Shown: positions 14,757-24,915 of the stretch, piece after piece
Numbering within the stretch: position 1 is the stretch's first letter
How the letters are laid out: each line of letters begins with the position of its first letter
Origin: Gammaproteobacteria bacterium
GTDB taxonomy: Bacteria > Pseudomonadota > Gammaproteobacteria > Magnimaribacterales > D2472
DNA: 51,557 nt
Direction of reading: 5' to 3'
Assembly (NCBI GenBank): GCA_008080945.1
Contig: VMDH01000027.1
Location: 1 to 51,557 of the forward strand
Made by a program: the position numbers and the translations under genes
The notes under the pieces: generated by a model
The model's database searches: none
Seen by the model: only the letters and a program-made list of their open reading frames with translations
Told to the model about the DNA's origin: nothing

Positions 14757-15933
14757 ATTTCTTAAGCCTAGCTAAACCTTCATCAATCACCTTATCTTCA
14801 ATGATAAGGCTGGGTGCAATCCTGATCGTATTATTGTTAGCTTTTAAGATCATCAATCTATTTGCGTAGGCTTCCTTCATGAGATTATCCAAGTTAAGTT
14901 TTGCCTGAACTTTAAGTTTGCATCCTATCCATAGGCCTGCGGATCTTATCTCGTCAAAACAATTTAATTCCTTATTGATAGCAGTTAATCCTTTAAGAAA
15001 TCTTTGTTCTTTTTTCTGAACGCCATTAAGAACAGATTTTTTTGAGATCTTATTGATAACCTCGTGGGCAACTGCGCATGCAAGTGGGTTGCCTCCATAG
15101 GTTGAACCATGAGCACCTGGTTGCATATATTTACCCACTCTTTCTGTAGTTAGCATTGCGCCAATTGGCATGCCATTACCCAATGCTTTAGCTGAGCACA
15201 CAATATCTGGTTGTATTTTATATTTCTCATGGGCAAACAAATAACCAGTTCTCCCAACACCGGATTGAACCTCATCGATAATAATGAGAGCTTTATGTTT
15301 TTTGCATAATTTTTTTATCGCGTTAACAAAATTTTGTTTGGCCGGAATAATTCCTGCTTCCCCTTGAACAAGCTCAAGAATAACCGCAGCAGTTTTATCA
15401 TTGATACATTTCTCAAGACCTTCTATTTGGTTGTATGGATGTTGGGTAATACCTTTTGGAAGAGGCTCAAAACCTTCAGTCATTCTTTTGGAGCCGTTGA
15501 GAGCAATGGTAAGGAGAGTTCTGCCGTGAAAAGCATCATCGAAGGCAACGATGTTTGATTTGCCTTTACCAAATTCGCTGTAAGCAAATTTTCTTGCAGT
15601 TTTTACAGCGGCTTCTACAGCTTCTGCACCTGAATTTGAAAGAAAGACTTTTTCAGCAAAAGTCTTTTGGCATAAAATTTTAGCCAGTTTTATAGCTGGC
15701 TCGGTGGTGAGGTAGTTGGAAAGATGCCACAATTTTTTTGACTGGCTATTGAGAATTCTTACCAGCTCAGGATGACAGTGACCCAATGAAGAAACTGCAA
15801 TACCAGATGCAAAATCTAAGTATTTGTGGTTTTTTTGATCCCAAATGAAGGAACCTTTACCTCTTGTTGGTATAAAATCTCCAGGGTTGTAAACTGGAAG
15901 AAAATATTTCGTAAATTCATTTCTTGTAACCAT
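14734..15933 (-). CDS. argD: Acetylornithine/succinyldiaminopimelate-type class III aminotransferase
   Basis: [53 protein letters not shown]. Start taken at MVTRNEF (15933); ORF track gives 15948. Confidence 0.88.
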   Translation of the reverse strand: MVTRNEFTKYFLPVYNPGDFIPTRGKGSFIWDQKNHKYLDFASGIAVSSLGHCHPELVRILNSQSKKLWHLSNYLTTEPAIKLAKILCQKTFAEKVFLSNSGAEAVEAAVKTARKFAYSEFGKGKSNIVAFDDAFHGRTLLTIALNGSKRMTEGFEPLPKGITQHPYNQIEGLEKCINDKTAAVILELVQGEAGIIPAKQNFVNAIKKLCKKHKALIIIDEVQSGVGRTGYLFAHEKYKIQPDIVCSAKALGNGMPIGAMLTTERVGKYMQPGAHGSTYGGNPLACAVAHEVINKISKKSVLNGVQKKEQRFLKGLTAINKELNCFDEIRSAGLWIGCKLKVQAKLNLDNLMKEAYANRLMILKANNNTIRIAPSLIIEDKVIDEGLARLKKSILKLLD

Positions 15934-15934
15934 C

Positions 15935-16426
15935 TTGATAGACCTCAAAGAACTTTCTCAGAACAATTATCGCATAGAATTAAAACCAAACTATTCTCTT
16001 GTTGGGTTTCCAAGAGTACTTTTTTTTGCAGTACTTATCACTACTTGTCTAAGTATCGCAGCTTTCTTCTGGTACCTTGGCGCAAAATTAATTTTACCTT
16101 TTGCAGGATTGGAGCTTGCGCTAGTAGGACTTGGATTTTATTTGAATTTTAGGTGGAGTTCGCAAAGAGAAATCATTTTGATAAATCCTAACAAGGTCAG
16201 AATTGAAAAGGGGAGAGTGTTTAAAGATTTTTCTTATGAAGAATATCGCTCTTTTGCTCGATTTCAATCCAAGATTAAATCTAATGGTGATATGGAATTA
16301 TTCTTAAGTTCAAAGGGACAAAGTATTGGGATTGGATCTTTTTTAGTGCAAGAGGAGCTGCTAGAGCTAAAAGAGCATTTAACCAAACTAGTAGCAGAGT
16401 TAAACCTTTTACCTCCAGGCGGGTAA
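15935..16426 (+). CDS. DUF2244-like membrane protein
   Basis: Two TM segments followed by WSSQREIILINPNKVRIEKG..., resembling DUF2244. Only a TTG start is available near the N-terminus. Confidence 0.6.
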   Translation: MIDLKELSQNNYRIELKPNYSLVGFPRVLFFAVLITTCLSIAAFFWYLGAKLILPFAGLELALVGLGFYLNFRWSSQREIILINPNKVRIEKGRVFKDFSYEEYRSFARFQSKIKSNGDMELFLSSKGQSIGIGSFLVQEELLELKEHLTKLVAELNLLPPGG

Positions 16427-17653
16427 TTTCTTCTTGACCATGACAGACTTGGGCTGTTGATAGAATTTATTTTGCTTAATCGATTGATTTTCACCAGCGA
16501 TCAGTGGCCTAAAATATTTTTTTCCCCGCTCGGTAATTCCAAAGCCATCTTTGGTTATAAACGATTTGGGAAGAGTCTTTTCAACATTTGCTATTTGCTT
16601 TAATGGAGCTGGCTCTACTTTCCATTTATAAGGATGATCTTGCACTCTTTTAATAACAGGCATCACAGATGATTTCCCCTGCACTGCATATCTCACAGCT
16701 TCTCTGCCTACTTTAATAGCTTGCTTTCGATCAGTTTCAGAAGCCAGGTGACTAGCACTTCTTTGAAGATAATCTGCCACTGCCCAATGATTTTTTAATT
16801 TTATTTTGCTGGTAACTAAGTTGGCTAAATATGGAGCAACCCCACCCAATTGACTATGCCCAAAAGCATCTTTTAGGCCGCTTTCACTTACAAAATTACC
16901 GGATGCATTTTTTATGCCTTCTGAGGCAACAATTACACAAAACCCTTTTTGAGCAACAACTTCTTTGACTCTTCTAAGGAACTGGGTTTGTTTGAATGGA
17001 ACTTCAGGAAGCAGTATGAGGTCCGGTGCTTGAGGATAGCTTTCTTGAGCAATGGAGCTAGATGCAGCAATCCAGCCAGCATGTCTTCCCATAACCTCTA
17101 GGATAAATACTTTGGTTGAGGTTTCTGCCATGGATTCAACGTCCAGGGCTGCTTCAATCGTTGAGGTTACAACATACTTTGCAACCGATCCAAAACCAGG
17201 ACAATTATCTGTGATGGCCAAGTCATTATCGACTGTCTTGGGAATAGCTATACAAGAGAGTGGATAACCTAACGTTTTGCTTATCTGCGATACTTTGTAT
17301 GCTGTATCTGCAGAGTCATTCCCTCCGTTATAAAAGAAGTAACCAATGTTATGTGCTTTGAATACTTCAACAAGTCTTAGGTACTCTTTTTTACTAGCCT
17401 CAAAATCTTTCAGTTTATATCTGCAGGAGCCGAATACTCCTCCGGGCCTAAATTGCAAACTAGTAATAAATGCTTTGCTTTCTTTTGAGGTGTCTATCAG
17501 ATTTTCTCTAAGTGCACCTAAAATACCATTCTTACCAGCGTATATTTTTCCTATCTGGCTGCTTTTACTTGCCTCATCTATGACTCCATATGCGGTGGCA
17601 TTGATTACCGAAGTAACTCCACCGGATTGAGCATAGAAAGCATTTTTTTTCAT
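16409..17653 (-). CDS. 6-phosphofructokinase, PPi-dependent type
   Basis: QSGGVTSVINATAYGV, YNGGNDSADTA, PKTVDNDLAITDNCPGFGSVAKY, MGRHAGWIAA. The D after GGN and K in PKTVDND fit PPi-PFKs. Confidence 0.88.
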   Translation of the reverse strand: MKKNAFYAQSGGVTSVINATAYGVIDEASKSSQIGKIYAGKNGILGALRENLIDTSKESKAFITSLQFRPGGVFGSCRYKLKDFEASKKEYLRLVEVFKAHNIGYFFYNGGNDSADTAYKVSQISKTLGYPLSCIAIPKTVDNDLAITDNCPGFGSVAKYVVTSTIEAALDVESMAETSTKVFILEVMGRHAGWIAASSSIAQESYPQAPDLILLPEVPFKQTQFLRRVKEVVAQKGFCVIVASEGIKNASGNFVSESGLKDAFGHSQLGGVAPYLANLVTSKIKLKNHWAVADYLQRSASHLASETDRKQAIKVGREAVRYAVQGKSSVMPVIKRVQDHPYKWKVEPAPLKQIANVEKTLPKSFITKDGFGITERGKKYFRPLIAGENQSIKQNKFYQQPKSVMVKKKLPAWR

Positions 17654-17708
17654 GACTTTATTTATTGCTAATTTTCATCTATGTTAGCAGGAAGGATATA
17701 TAAAGAAA

Positions 17709-19004
17709 GTGAAGATTCATATCTTAGGTATTTGCGGCACATTCATGGGTGGCCTTGCCAGGATCTTGATTCAAGAAGGCCATACTATTACTGGGTCTGA
17801 CAAAGCATTTTATCCTCCCATGTCAGATCAATTGCAAGAGCTTAAGATAGAAGTTTTTGAGGGTTATGAGGGTGATCTTCCGGCTGCCGATCTTTATGTA
17901 ATAGGCAATGCGCTCTCTCGAGGTAACCCCTGGGTTGAGGAAATCCTAAGAAATCATTATCCCTATACTTCGGGACCAGAAATCCTTGGCTCTATTTTAA
18001 AGAAAAGGAGAGTTATCGCAGTTGCTGGAACTCATGGTAAGACCAGTACAAGTTATATGATCAAACACATACTCTCTTTTAATAATATGCCTGTAGATTA
18101 TTTAATTGGAGGAATAAGTAGCTCTTCAGGACATTCTGCAGACAATCAAAATGCTGAAATATTTGTAATAGAGGCAGATGAATATGATTCAGCCTTTTTT
18201 GATAAACGCTCCAAGTTTGTTCACTATCATCCTGATATTTTTGTAATCAATAATATTGAATTTGATCATGCAGACATCTTTGATTCCATAGATGATATTA
18301 AAAAACAGTTTCACCATGCGGTAAGAATAGTTCCAAGCAATGGCTTCATTGTTTATCAAAAAGAAGATTTGAATATTAAAGATTTGCTGGAATTAGGCTC
18401 CTGGTCAAATACAGTTCCTGTTAACGACCCTAGCTCCATTGATTTATCAAGCGATGAAGCAATTATCACAATTCAAGAAGAAGAATTTGCCACGAGTGAG
18501 TTCCCATTTGTTGGTAGACACAATTTTCTAAATGCCATGATGGCTATGCAGGCAGCTAAGCTGGTTGGAGTAAGCTACAAACAATCATTTGAAGCATTGA
18601 AGCAATTTGGAGGAGTCAAAAGGCGCTTAGAGATTGTGCATAAAAGCCCAACCCATATCATTTACGATGATTTTGCGCATCATCCAACTGCAATTAGGGC
18701 AACTACTCAGGCCTTGTTAAAAAAACATCACAATAAAAAAATTGGAGCTATCATTGAGCTTGCCTCAAATACAATGTCTTCGGGATATCACGATCAAAAT
18801 CTCTTAGATGCACCCGTTGGACTGCATGAAATTTTTTGGATAGATCCCAACAACGTTCTAGAAACAGAGAAAGCATTTCCAACGATAGAAATCGCAACCA
18901 AGGAATTGAAAAAAATAATTATGGCACTAGATATAGTTGTAATCATGACAAATAAAAATAGCAAATTGATTAAAGATTCTCTCCTAGAGGCATTTGATGC
19001 TTAA
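17709..19004 (+). CDS. mpl: UDP-N-acetylmuramate:L-alanyl-gamma-D-glutamyl-meso-diaminopimelate ligase (murein peptide ligase)
   Basis: Mur ligase with VAGTHGKTSTSYMI, EADEYDSAFFDKRSKFVHYHPDIFVINNIEFDHADIF. GTG start. Confidence 0.93.
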   Translation: MKIHILGICGTFMGGLARILIQEGHTITGSDKAFYPPMSDQLQELKIEVFEGYEGDLPAADLYVIGNALSRGNPWVEEILRNHYPYTSGPEILGSILKKRRVIAVAGTHGKTSTSYMIKHILSFNNMPVDYLIGGISSSSGHSADNQNAEIFVIEADEYDSAFFDKRSKFVHYHPDIFVINNIEFDHADIFDSIDDIKKQFHHAVRIVPSNGFIVYQKEDLNIKDLLELGSWSNTVPVNDPSSIDLSSDEAIITIQEEEFATSEFPFVGRHNFLNAMMAMQAAKLVGVSYKQSFEALKQFGGVKRRLEIVHKSPTHIIYDDFAHHPTAIRATTQALLKKHHNKKIGAIIELASNTMSSGYHDQNLLDAPVGLHEIFWIDPNNVLETEKAFPTIEIATKELKKIIMALDIVVIMTNKNSKLIKDSLLEAFDA

Positions 19005-19587
19005 GTCGCTTCCCATATTTCCTTTAGGCATTGTTGTTTTGCCAGGCAATATCCAGTCTCTTCAAATTTTTGAACCTAGATATATTGAAATGGTTAAAGA
19101 ATGCATGAAAACTAATTCTGGTTTTGTCATTGTCCTTCAAAAGGATGCTATGGATGATCAACTTTCTATTTCTGACCAAGGTACATATGTTGAGATTATT
19201 GATTTTAATACTTTGCCTAATGGTCTACTTGGAATTACTGTTAAGGGCATGCATCGAACCAAAATTAAGACTATGGAGCAAAGGCAATCAGGGCTCAATA
19301 TTGGAAAGGTAGAAAATATTCAAGATCCTGAAGTTGATGATCAAGCCTTGCTAGCAAAGTATCCTGACTTATTACAGATTCTTTCTCAACTGAAACAACA
19401 TCCCCAAATAAGATCTATGCCTCTTGAAATAAACTTAGACTCAGCAGATTCTGTAAGTTATCACTTGGCAGGATTGATACCTCTTGCACCCAAAGATAAG
19501 CAAAAGATACTCGAAGCTTTTGATGCAGGGCAGAGACTTAATTTTTTATCAAAGTACTTTGATCAAATCGCAGGCAGTAAAAACTAA
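18997..19587 (+). CDS. Stand-alone LON substrate-binding domain protein
   Basis: LPIFPLGIVVLPGNIQSLQIFEPRYIEMVKEC is the Lon N-terminal domain pattern. No AAA+ or protease domain. Confidence 0.85.
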   Translation: MLKSLPIFPLGIVVLPGNIQSLQIFEPRYIEMVKECMKTNSGFVIVLQKDAMDDQLSISDQGTYVEIIDFNTLPNGLLGITVKGMHRTKIKTMEQRQSGLNIGKVENIQDPEVDDQALLAKYPDLLQILSQLKQHPQIRSMPLEINLDSADSVSYHLAGLIPLAPKDKQKILEAFDAGQRLNFLSKYFDQIAGSKN

Positions 19588-20585
19588 AGTTTTAGCATTT
19601 GTTTGCCGAAATTTTCTCCGGTAAATAACCTATTTAGAGTTTGCGGACAATTTTCTAAGCCTTCTTGAATGTCCTCAAGATGTTTAATTTTTCCTTCCAT
19701 TACCAAGCCTGCAAGTTTTTCTACTGCCTCCTGAGATTTGGGTAAGTAATCAAGCACTAAAAAGCCTTGCATGGTAGCCCTTTGCACAACTAGATTCAGA
19801 ATATTCCTAGGACCTGGTTGAGGCTCTGTTGCGTTATAGCCAGATATCCCTCCGCAAAGCATAACTCTTGCATTGATATTAATGAGAAATAACACGGTTT
19901 CTAAAAGGGGACCCCCAACATTATCAAAATAAATATCTATTCCATTGGGAGCAGCTTTAAATAGCTCTTCATGGACATTGCTATTTTTATAATCTATGAC
20001 GGTATCTAACCCGCAATCCTTAAGCCAATTACACTTTTCTGCTCCTCCTGCGATCCCGATTACATGACAACCAGCTTCCTTTGCTAACTGGGCTGCTACA
20101 GATCCTGTGGCTCCTGCAGCACCTGATACAAGCACTACTTCTCCAGCTTTTGGTTTTGCAAGCTCTAGTAGTCCGTAGTAGGCGGTAATCCCAGTTGTTC
20201 CTAGGACATTTAGCATGGTTGGTATAGGAAGCAATTCAGGAATGAGTCTAAATCTATCTTCTTCTTTGGCATCGGTAATCAGATGGGTTTGCCAGCCAAC
20301 CATTCCAAATATTAAATCGCCTTCTTTATATTTAGGGTTTTTGCTTTCTAATACTCTACCCATCCCACCAGCTCTGACTACTTCATCTATTTGCACGGGC
20401 GGCAAGTATCCTGGTAAATCTGTCAGCCACATTCTTTGCGTAGGATCAAATGACAGATATTCATTTTTAATGAGGATCTCACCTTCCTGAATTTCGCCCA
20501 ATTCCTCGGTAATGAGTTCAAAGTCACTATCTTTTACTAAACCCTCGGGCCTATTTTTTAAAATCCATTTCTTATTAGTTGTCAT
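19584..20585 (-). CDS. NADP-dependent medium-chain oxidoreductase (CurA/leukotriene B4 dehydrogenase-like)
   Basis: LSFDPTQRMWLTD, VVLVSGAAGATGSVAAQLAKEAGCHVIGIAGG, GIDIYFDNVGG. Confidence 0.9.
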   Translation of the reverse strand: MTTNKKWILKNRPEGLVKDSDFELITEELGEIQEGEILIKNEYLSFDPTQRMWLTDLPGYLPPVQIDEVVRAGGMGRVLESKNPKYKEGDLIFGMVGWQTHLITDAKEEDRFRLIPELLPIPTMLNVLGTTGITAYYGLLELAKPKAGEVVLVSGAAGATGSVAAQLAKEAGCHVIGIAGGAEKCNWLKDCGLDTVIDYKNSNVHEELFKAAPNGIDIYFDNVGGPLLETVLFLININARVMLCGGISGYNATEPQPGPRNILNLVVQRATMQGFLVLDYLPKSQEAVEKLAGLVMEGKIKHLEDIQEGLENCPQTLNRLFTGENFGKQMLKL

Positions 20586-21144
20586 TTCTCTCCCTTAAAA
20601 ATTTTATTAAAAACCAAATTGTAAATACGAGTATAAATAAATAAATCGACACATAAATTATTTGCTGATATTTTTCACCAACTTCGCTTGTGTAGACGCC
20701 TGCATAATAGCTAGGAATGCTTGCTACCAAGGCCCACACAAGTGTTCCGACTGATGTTGCAAGGATATATTTATATTTTGGGTAATTCGTCATAGCAGCA
20801 ATTAAGGGAAGCAAGCCCCTAATGGGACCAAAGCTTTTTCCAAACACAATGCCAAATACTCCATATTTATTCATTGCCCAGGTCGTCTTTTCCTGCGCAT
20901 TCTTAAGCTTAAGATTATTAAGGTCGATTCTTTTATAAATAAATTTCGCAAGCGCCCAGCTAGATAGGTCGCCAATCATTCCCCCAATAAAAATCATTAT
21001 GAGCACATATGAAATTGGAACACCAGCTATGCCTGCTGCCATGACTGCAGCCCATAAAGGACCCATGCCTGGAAGAAAAATACCTACAATCATTGCGCAT
21101 TCCAATATTGCAAAGCCAAAAATAATTAATAGATTTATTTCCAT
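20575..21144 (-). CDS. DedA/SNARE-associated family membrane protein
   Basis: GIFLPGMGPLWAAVMAA, GDLSSWALAKF, GKSFGPIRGLLPLIAAMTNY. Confidence 0.82.
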   Translation of the reverse strand: MEINLLIIFGFAILECAMIVGIFLPGMGPLWAAVMAAGIAGVPISYVLIMIFIGGMIGDLSSWALAKFIYKRIDLNNLKLKNAQEKTTWAMNKYGVFGIVFGKSFGPIRGLLPLIAAMTNYPKYKYILATSVGTLVWALVASIPSYYAGVYTSEVGEKYQQIIYVSIYLFILVFTIWFLIKFLRERNDN

Positions 21145-21211
21145 AAGTTTTATATTCTAAGTAGAAATCAAATGCTTAGATTTCTCAAGTTTATCACCCA
21201 ATTATCCAGCT

Positions 21212-21541
21212 ATGGCAACTGAAAAAAATACCCTCAAAATCTGTCTTTCTGCATTAGAAGATTTAAAAGCTCAAGATATTCGCAGTCTCGATATTAGCAA
21301 AACATCTAACTTTGCAGATTGGCTAATAGTTGCAACTGCTACTTCTAATACTCATGCTAAGGCTGTATCTGATAAGGTCATCGAAGCTATTAAAGAGAAT
21401 AACCAATCCATTATGGGGATTGAGGGAAAAGAAAATGCTGAATGGGTTTTGATAGATGGAGGAGAGGTGGTCGTCAACATTATGCTGTCAGAAACCAGAG
21501 AATTCTATGACTTGGAAGGTTTATGGGGAGCATATTCTTAG
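21212..21541 (+). CDS. rsfS: Ribosomal silencing factor
   Basis: ALEDLKAQDIRSLDISKTSNFADWLIVATATSNTHAKAV... and WVLIDGGEVVVNIM. Upstream of rlmH. Confidence 0.95.
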   Translation: MATEKNTLKICLSALEDLKAQDIRSLDISKTSNFADWLIVATATSNTHAKAVSDKVIEAIKENNQSIMGIEGKENAEWVLIDGGEVVVNIMLSETREFYDLEGLWGAYS

Positions 21542-21544
21542 AAT

Positions 21545-22012
21545 ATGCACTTTAGGATTATCTCCATCCATAATAAATCTCAAACCTGGGAAAAAGAAGC
21601 GCTCGCTCAATACGTAAAGCAATTAGGTCCCGCTCATTCAATCAATTTTATAGATATTGCTTGCAAGCATCCTCAAAATGCAACAACAGAACAAATTCAA
21701 TTGAATGAGAGTAAGTCTATTCTCAATAAATTAAATTATGATGCTCTCACTATTGCTTGGGATGGGAGGAGAGGTAAAACAATATCATCAGAGGGCTTGG
21801 CTGAATTTTTTTCTAGTTCTGAGCTCATCACATCAAGTATGGATTTCATTATTGGTGGCTCACATGGGTTGGCAAAGGCATTATTGGATCAAGTAGATCA
21901 TATTTTTTCTGCCTCAAGCCTCACTTTTCCTCATCGATTATTTAAAATAATCTTGGTCGAACAAATTTTTAGAGCAATAAAAATTTTAGAAAATCATCCT
22001 TACCATAAATAA
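21545..22012 (+). CDS. rlmH: 23S rRNA (pseudouridine1915-N3)-methyltransferase
   Basis: WDGRRGKTISSEGLAEF, DFIIGGSHG, FPHRLFKIILVEQIFRA, SPOUT fold pattern. Confidence 0.93.
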   Translation: MHFRIISIHNKSQTWEKEALAQYVKQLGPAHSINFIDIACKHPQNATTEQIQLNESKSILNKLNYDALTIAWDGRRGKTISSEGLAEFFSSSELITSSMDFIIGGSHGLAKALLDQVDHIFSASSLTFPHRLFKIILVEQIFRAIKILENHPYHK

Positions 22013-22014
22013 CC

Positions 22015-23835
22015 GTGCAGTTTGAAGAAAGGCAAAAAGAAAGAAATAGCTTCTCCAATAGGGCACTCGTTTCTTTTATTATTTTTACAGTTTTATTTCT
22101 TGCAGTCTTAGGTAGAATTTTTTATCTCCAAATTACTACCAACGAGACCTATCTAACAGCTGCAGAAAGCAATAGGACCTATACCGTTCCTGTACAAAGT
22201 CTTAGGGGCAAAATATTGGATAGAAACGGTAACGTGTTGGTTGGCAACAAAGCAACATTCGACCTGATTACAATCCCAGCAAAAATAGAAAATTTAGATG
22301 CATTCTTGGCAAACATTGCTGAATTTTTACCTATCTCAGATAAAGATCTAGAAACCTATAAAAAACTTTTTAATTCCAAGGCTATTTATAATAGAGAACT
22401 TGTCTTGCTTAAAGATCTAACCCAAGCACAAATTGCCTCATTTGAAGTACGTTCTTTTAGATTTCCAGGTGCCTTTGTTGGAAAAAGATACAGAAGAATA
22501 AGCGAGTATCCTGAGTTATTTTCTCATGCTCTCGGTTACACCAGCAGAGCCTCTGCCACTATTGCAAGTCTGCCAGGAATACCATCTAGGAATTGGAGAG
22601 ATGCAGAATTTGTCTATGCCTCAGGTTTAATAAGTGGTCAGCTTGGGCTAGAAAAAATCTATGATGACAGTTTATCTGGAAGTTATGGAAAGAAAATATA
22701 TGAAATTGATGCCAGGGGCAGACTTTATAATTTAATTAAATTTGAGGACGGTGCTCCAGGAGAGGACTTGTACACGTCTCTAGATCTTTTAGCTCAACAA
22801 GCTGCCCATGAAGCTATCGATGGCAAGAGGGGAGCAGTAGTTGCAATTCATCTTCCTACTGGGAGTCTAAATGTACTTTACAGTTCACCTAGTTTTTCTA
22901 TTAATGATTTTGCAAACGGCATTGATCAACAATCTTTTGATGCAATTATTCAAGATACTAATAAACCTTTATTTAATAGAGCTTTGAAGGGCAGGTATCC
23001 TCCAGCTTCATCTATCAAGCCAGCCATAGCACTTTATGGATTAAATGCCAATCTAACTTCTTGGGAGAGAACTATAGAGGATCCCGGGTTTTTTATATTG
23101 CCCGAGGATGGAAGAGTTTACAGAGGCTGGAGAGAAGGAGGTCATGGGTCTGTTGATTTAACTAAAGCTATTGTTCAAAGTTCAAATACGTATTTTTTTG
23201 ATTTAGCCTATCAATCTGATATTAATCAGCTAACAACTCATCTTGGAAATATGGGTTTTGGGAAGTCTTTGTGCATTGATTGTTTTGATGAAGATCCTGG
23301 GCTATTACCAACCCCTGAGTGGAAATATGCCCAATATAATCGAGGATGGTTTACTGGCGATACCGTCAATATGGGCGTTGGCCAAGGTTATATATTAGCC
23401 ACTCCCATTCAATTAGCTTACTACGCATCTTTGCTTGCAAATAAAGGCACGGCTAGGCTTCCTCACTTTGGCTCTGAGCCATCTCCAGAAATTGCAGCAA
23501 TTGAAACTTCAAATTTTAATTGGTCAAAATTACACAAAGCGCTTGAATTAGTTGTAGAGGGTCCATCGGGGACTGCAAGAAGGCTGAGTGAGCTCAAACC
23601 TTTTAAGGTTGCTGCCAAGACAGGAACTGCAGAACTTGTCAGTTTAGATTCTAAAGAAGCATATGCAGAGATAAGATCAGATGTTCTTCAAAGAGATCAT
23701 GCCATCATCATTGCATTTGGCCCCATTCCAAATCCAGAATATGCTGTAAGCGTAGTAATTGAAAATGGTGAAAGTGGCGGTTTAGTTGCTGGTCCTGTTG
23801 CAGTTGAAGTGCTTAAAAAATTAATTGAGAAATGA
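22015..23835 (+). CDS. mrdA: Penicillin-binding protein 2
   Basis: RGKILDRNGNVLVGN, PPASSIKPAIALYGL (SxxK), SSNTYFF (SxN), KTGTAE. GTG start. Confidence 0.95.
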   Translation: MQFEERQKERNSFSNRALVSFIIFTVLFLAVLGRIFYLQITTNETYLTAAESNRTYTVPVQSLRGKILDRNGNVLVGNKATFDLITIPAKIENLDAFLANIAEFLPISDKDLETYKKLFNSKAIYNRELVLLKDLTQAQIASFEVRSFRFPGAFVGKRYRRISEYPELFSHALGYTSRASATIASLPGIPSRNWRDAEFVYASGLISGQLGLEKIYDDSLSGSYGKKIYEIDARGRLYNLIKFEDGAPGEDLYTSLDLLAQQAAHEAIDGKRGAVVAIHLPTGSLNVLYSSPSFSINDFANGIDQQSFDAIIQDTNKPLFNRALKGRYPPASSIKPAIALYGLNANLTSWERTIEDPGFFILPEDGRVYRGWREGGHGSVDLTKAIVQSSNTYFFDLAYQSDINQLTTHLGNMGFGKSLCIDCFDEDPGLLPTPEWKYAQYNRGWFTGDTVNMGVGQGYILATPIQLAYYASLLANKGTARLPHFGSEPSPEIAAIETSNFNWSKLHKALELVVEGPSGTARRLSELKPFKVAAKTGTAELVSLDSKEAYAEIRSDVLQRDHAIIIAFGPIPNPEYAVSVVIENGESGGLVAGPVAVEVLKKLIEK

Positions 23836-24911
23836 AATTTAGAATTTACGGAGATTGGATAATCACATTATGCATCTTAATGTTAACCATATTTGGCTTG
23901 TTTTTTCTTTATAGTGCATCGGATGGAAATACAGACACTGTTATAAAACAGCTAGCATTTATTATTTTGGGCTTTATATTATTTTTCTTAATTGCTCAAC
24001 TGGATCCTGAAAACTTTCGTCGTCTTGCCTATTTTTCTTTAGCCGCATCATTTTTGTTGATGCTTATTACAGCGTTGTTTGGGCCTGAAATTAATGGAGC
24101 GCAAAGATGGATTCGTATCGCGGGACTTTCGTTTCAATCTTCAGAATTGTTTAAGATTTCTTTGCCTTTGACCATGGCAACTTTCTTACAATTTAAAAAA
24201 TTACCGATCAGCATGAAAGATACTTTCTTTTGTTTGTTTATTATTGGCATATCAGCTTTAACAGTTGTCATTCAGCCAGATTTAGGAACTTCCCTCTTGG
24301 TAGCACTTTCAGGATTATTCGTACTATTTTTGGCAGGATTAAGCTGGTCATTTATTGGAGTTACTTGCGGTTTATTAATAATCGCTTCTCCATTTATTTG
24401 GAATAATCTCTTGAGACCATTTCAAAAAGAAAGAATTTTAACTCTCTTTAACCCTGAGTCAGATCCCTTTGGATCAGGTTGGAATATTATTCAATCAAGA
24501 ATAGCCATCGGAAGTGGAGGAATCTCTGGAAAGGGTTACGGAGAGGGTTCTCAAACTCATTTTAATTTTCTACCAGAAACTGAAACAGATTTTATTTTTG
24601 CTGTTGCCGCTGAGGAATTTGGCTTTATTGGAGTTCTGATAATTCTCAGTCTATTTCTTATACTAAGCTTGAGAACGCTTTATTTTGCCTTGAATGCAAG
24701 GGATAGGTTTTGTAGGTTGGTTGTTGGGGGGCTGTTGCTCACTTTTTTATTTAACTTATTGGTAAATATAAGCATGGTAATTGGGTTGATACCTGTAGTA
24801 GGCATGCCTCTTCCCTTCTTGAGCAAGGGAGGGTCTTCCATGATCACATTGTTTATATTATTTGGGATTATAATGTCTATTGGAACCCATAAAACCTTGA
24901 TGCAAAGATAA
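23832..24911 (+). CDS. rodA: Rod shape-determining SEDS protein RodA
   Basis: NGAQRWI, QPDLGTSLLV, NPESDPFGSGWNIIQSRIAIGSGG, LPETETDFIFAVAAEEFGF. Confidence 0.95.
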   Translation: MKFRIYGDWIITLCILMLTIFGLFFLYSASDGNTDTVIKQLAFIILGFILFFLIAQLDPENFRRLAYFSLAASFLLMLITALFGPEINGAQRWIRIAGLSFQSSELFKISLPLTMATFLQFKKLPISMKDTFFCLFIIGISALTVVIQPDLGTSLLVALSGLFVLFLAGLSWSFIGVTCGLLIIASPFIWNNLLRPFQKERILTLFNPESDPFGSGWNIIQSRIAIGSGGISGKGYGEGSQTHFNFLPETETDFIFAVAAEEFGFIGVLIILSLFLILSLRTLYFALNARDRFCRLVVGGLLLTFLFNLLVNISMVIGLIPVVGMPLPFLSKGGSSMITLFILFGIIMSIGTHKTLMQR

Positions 24912-24915
24912 GCCA

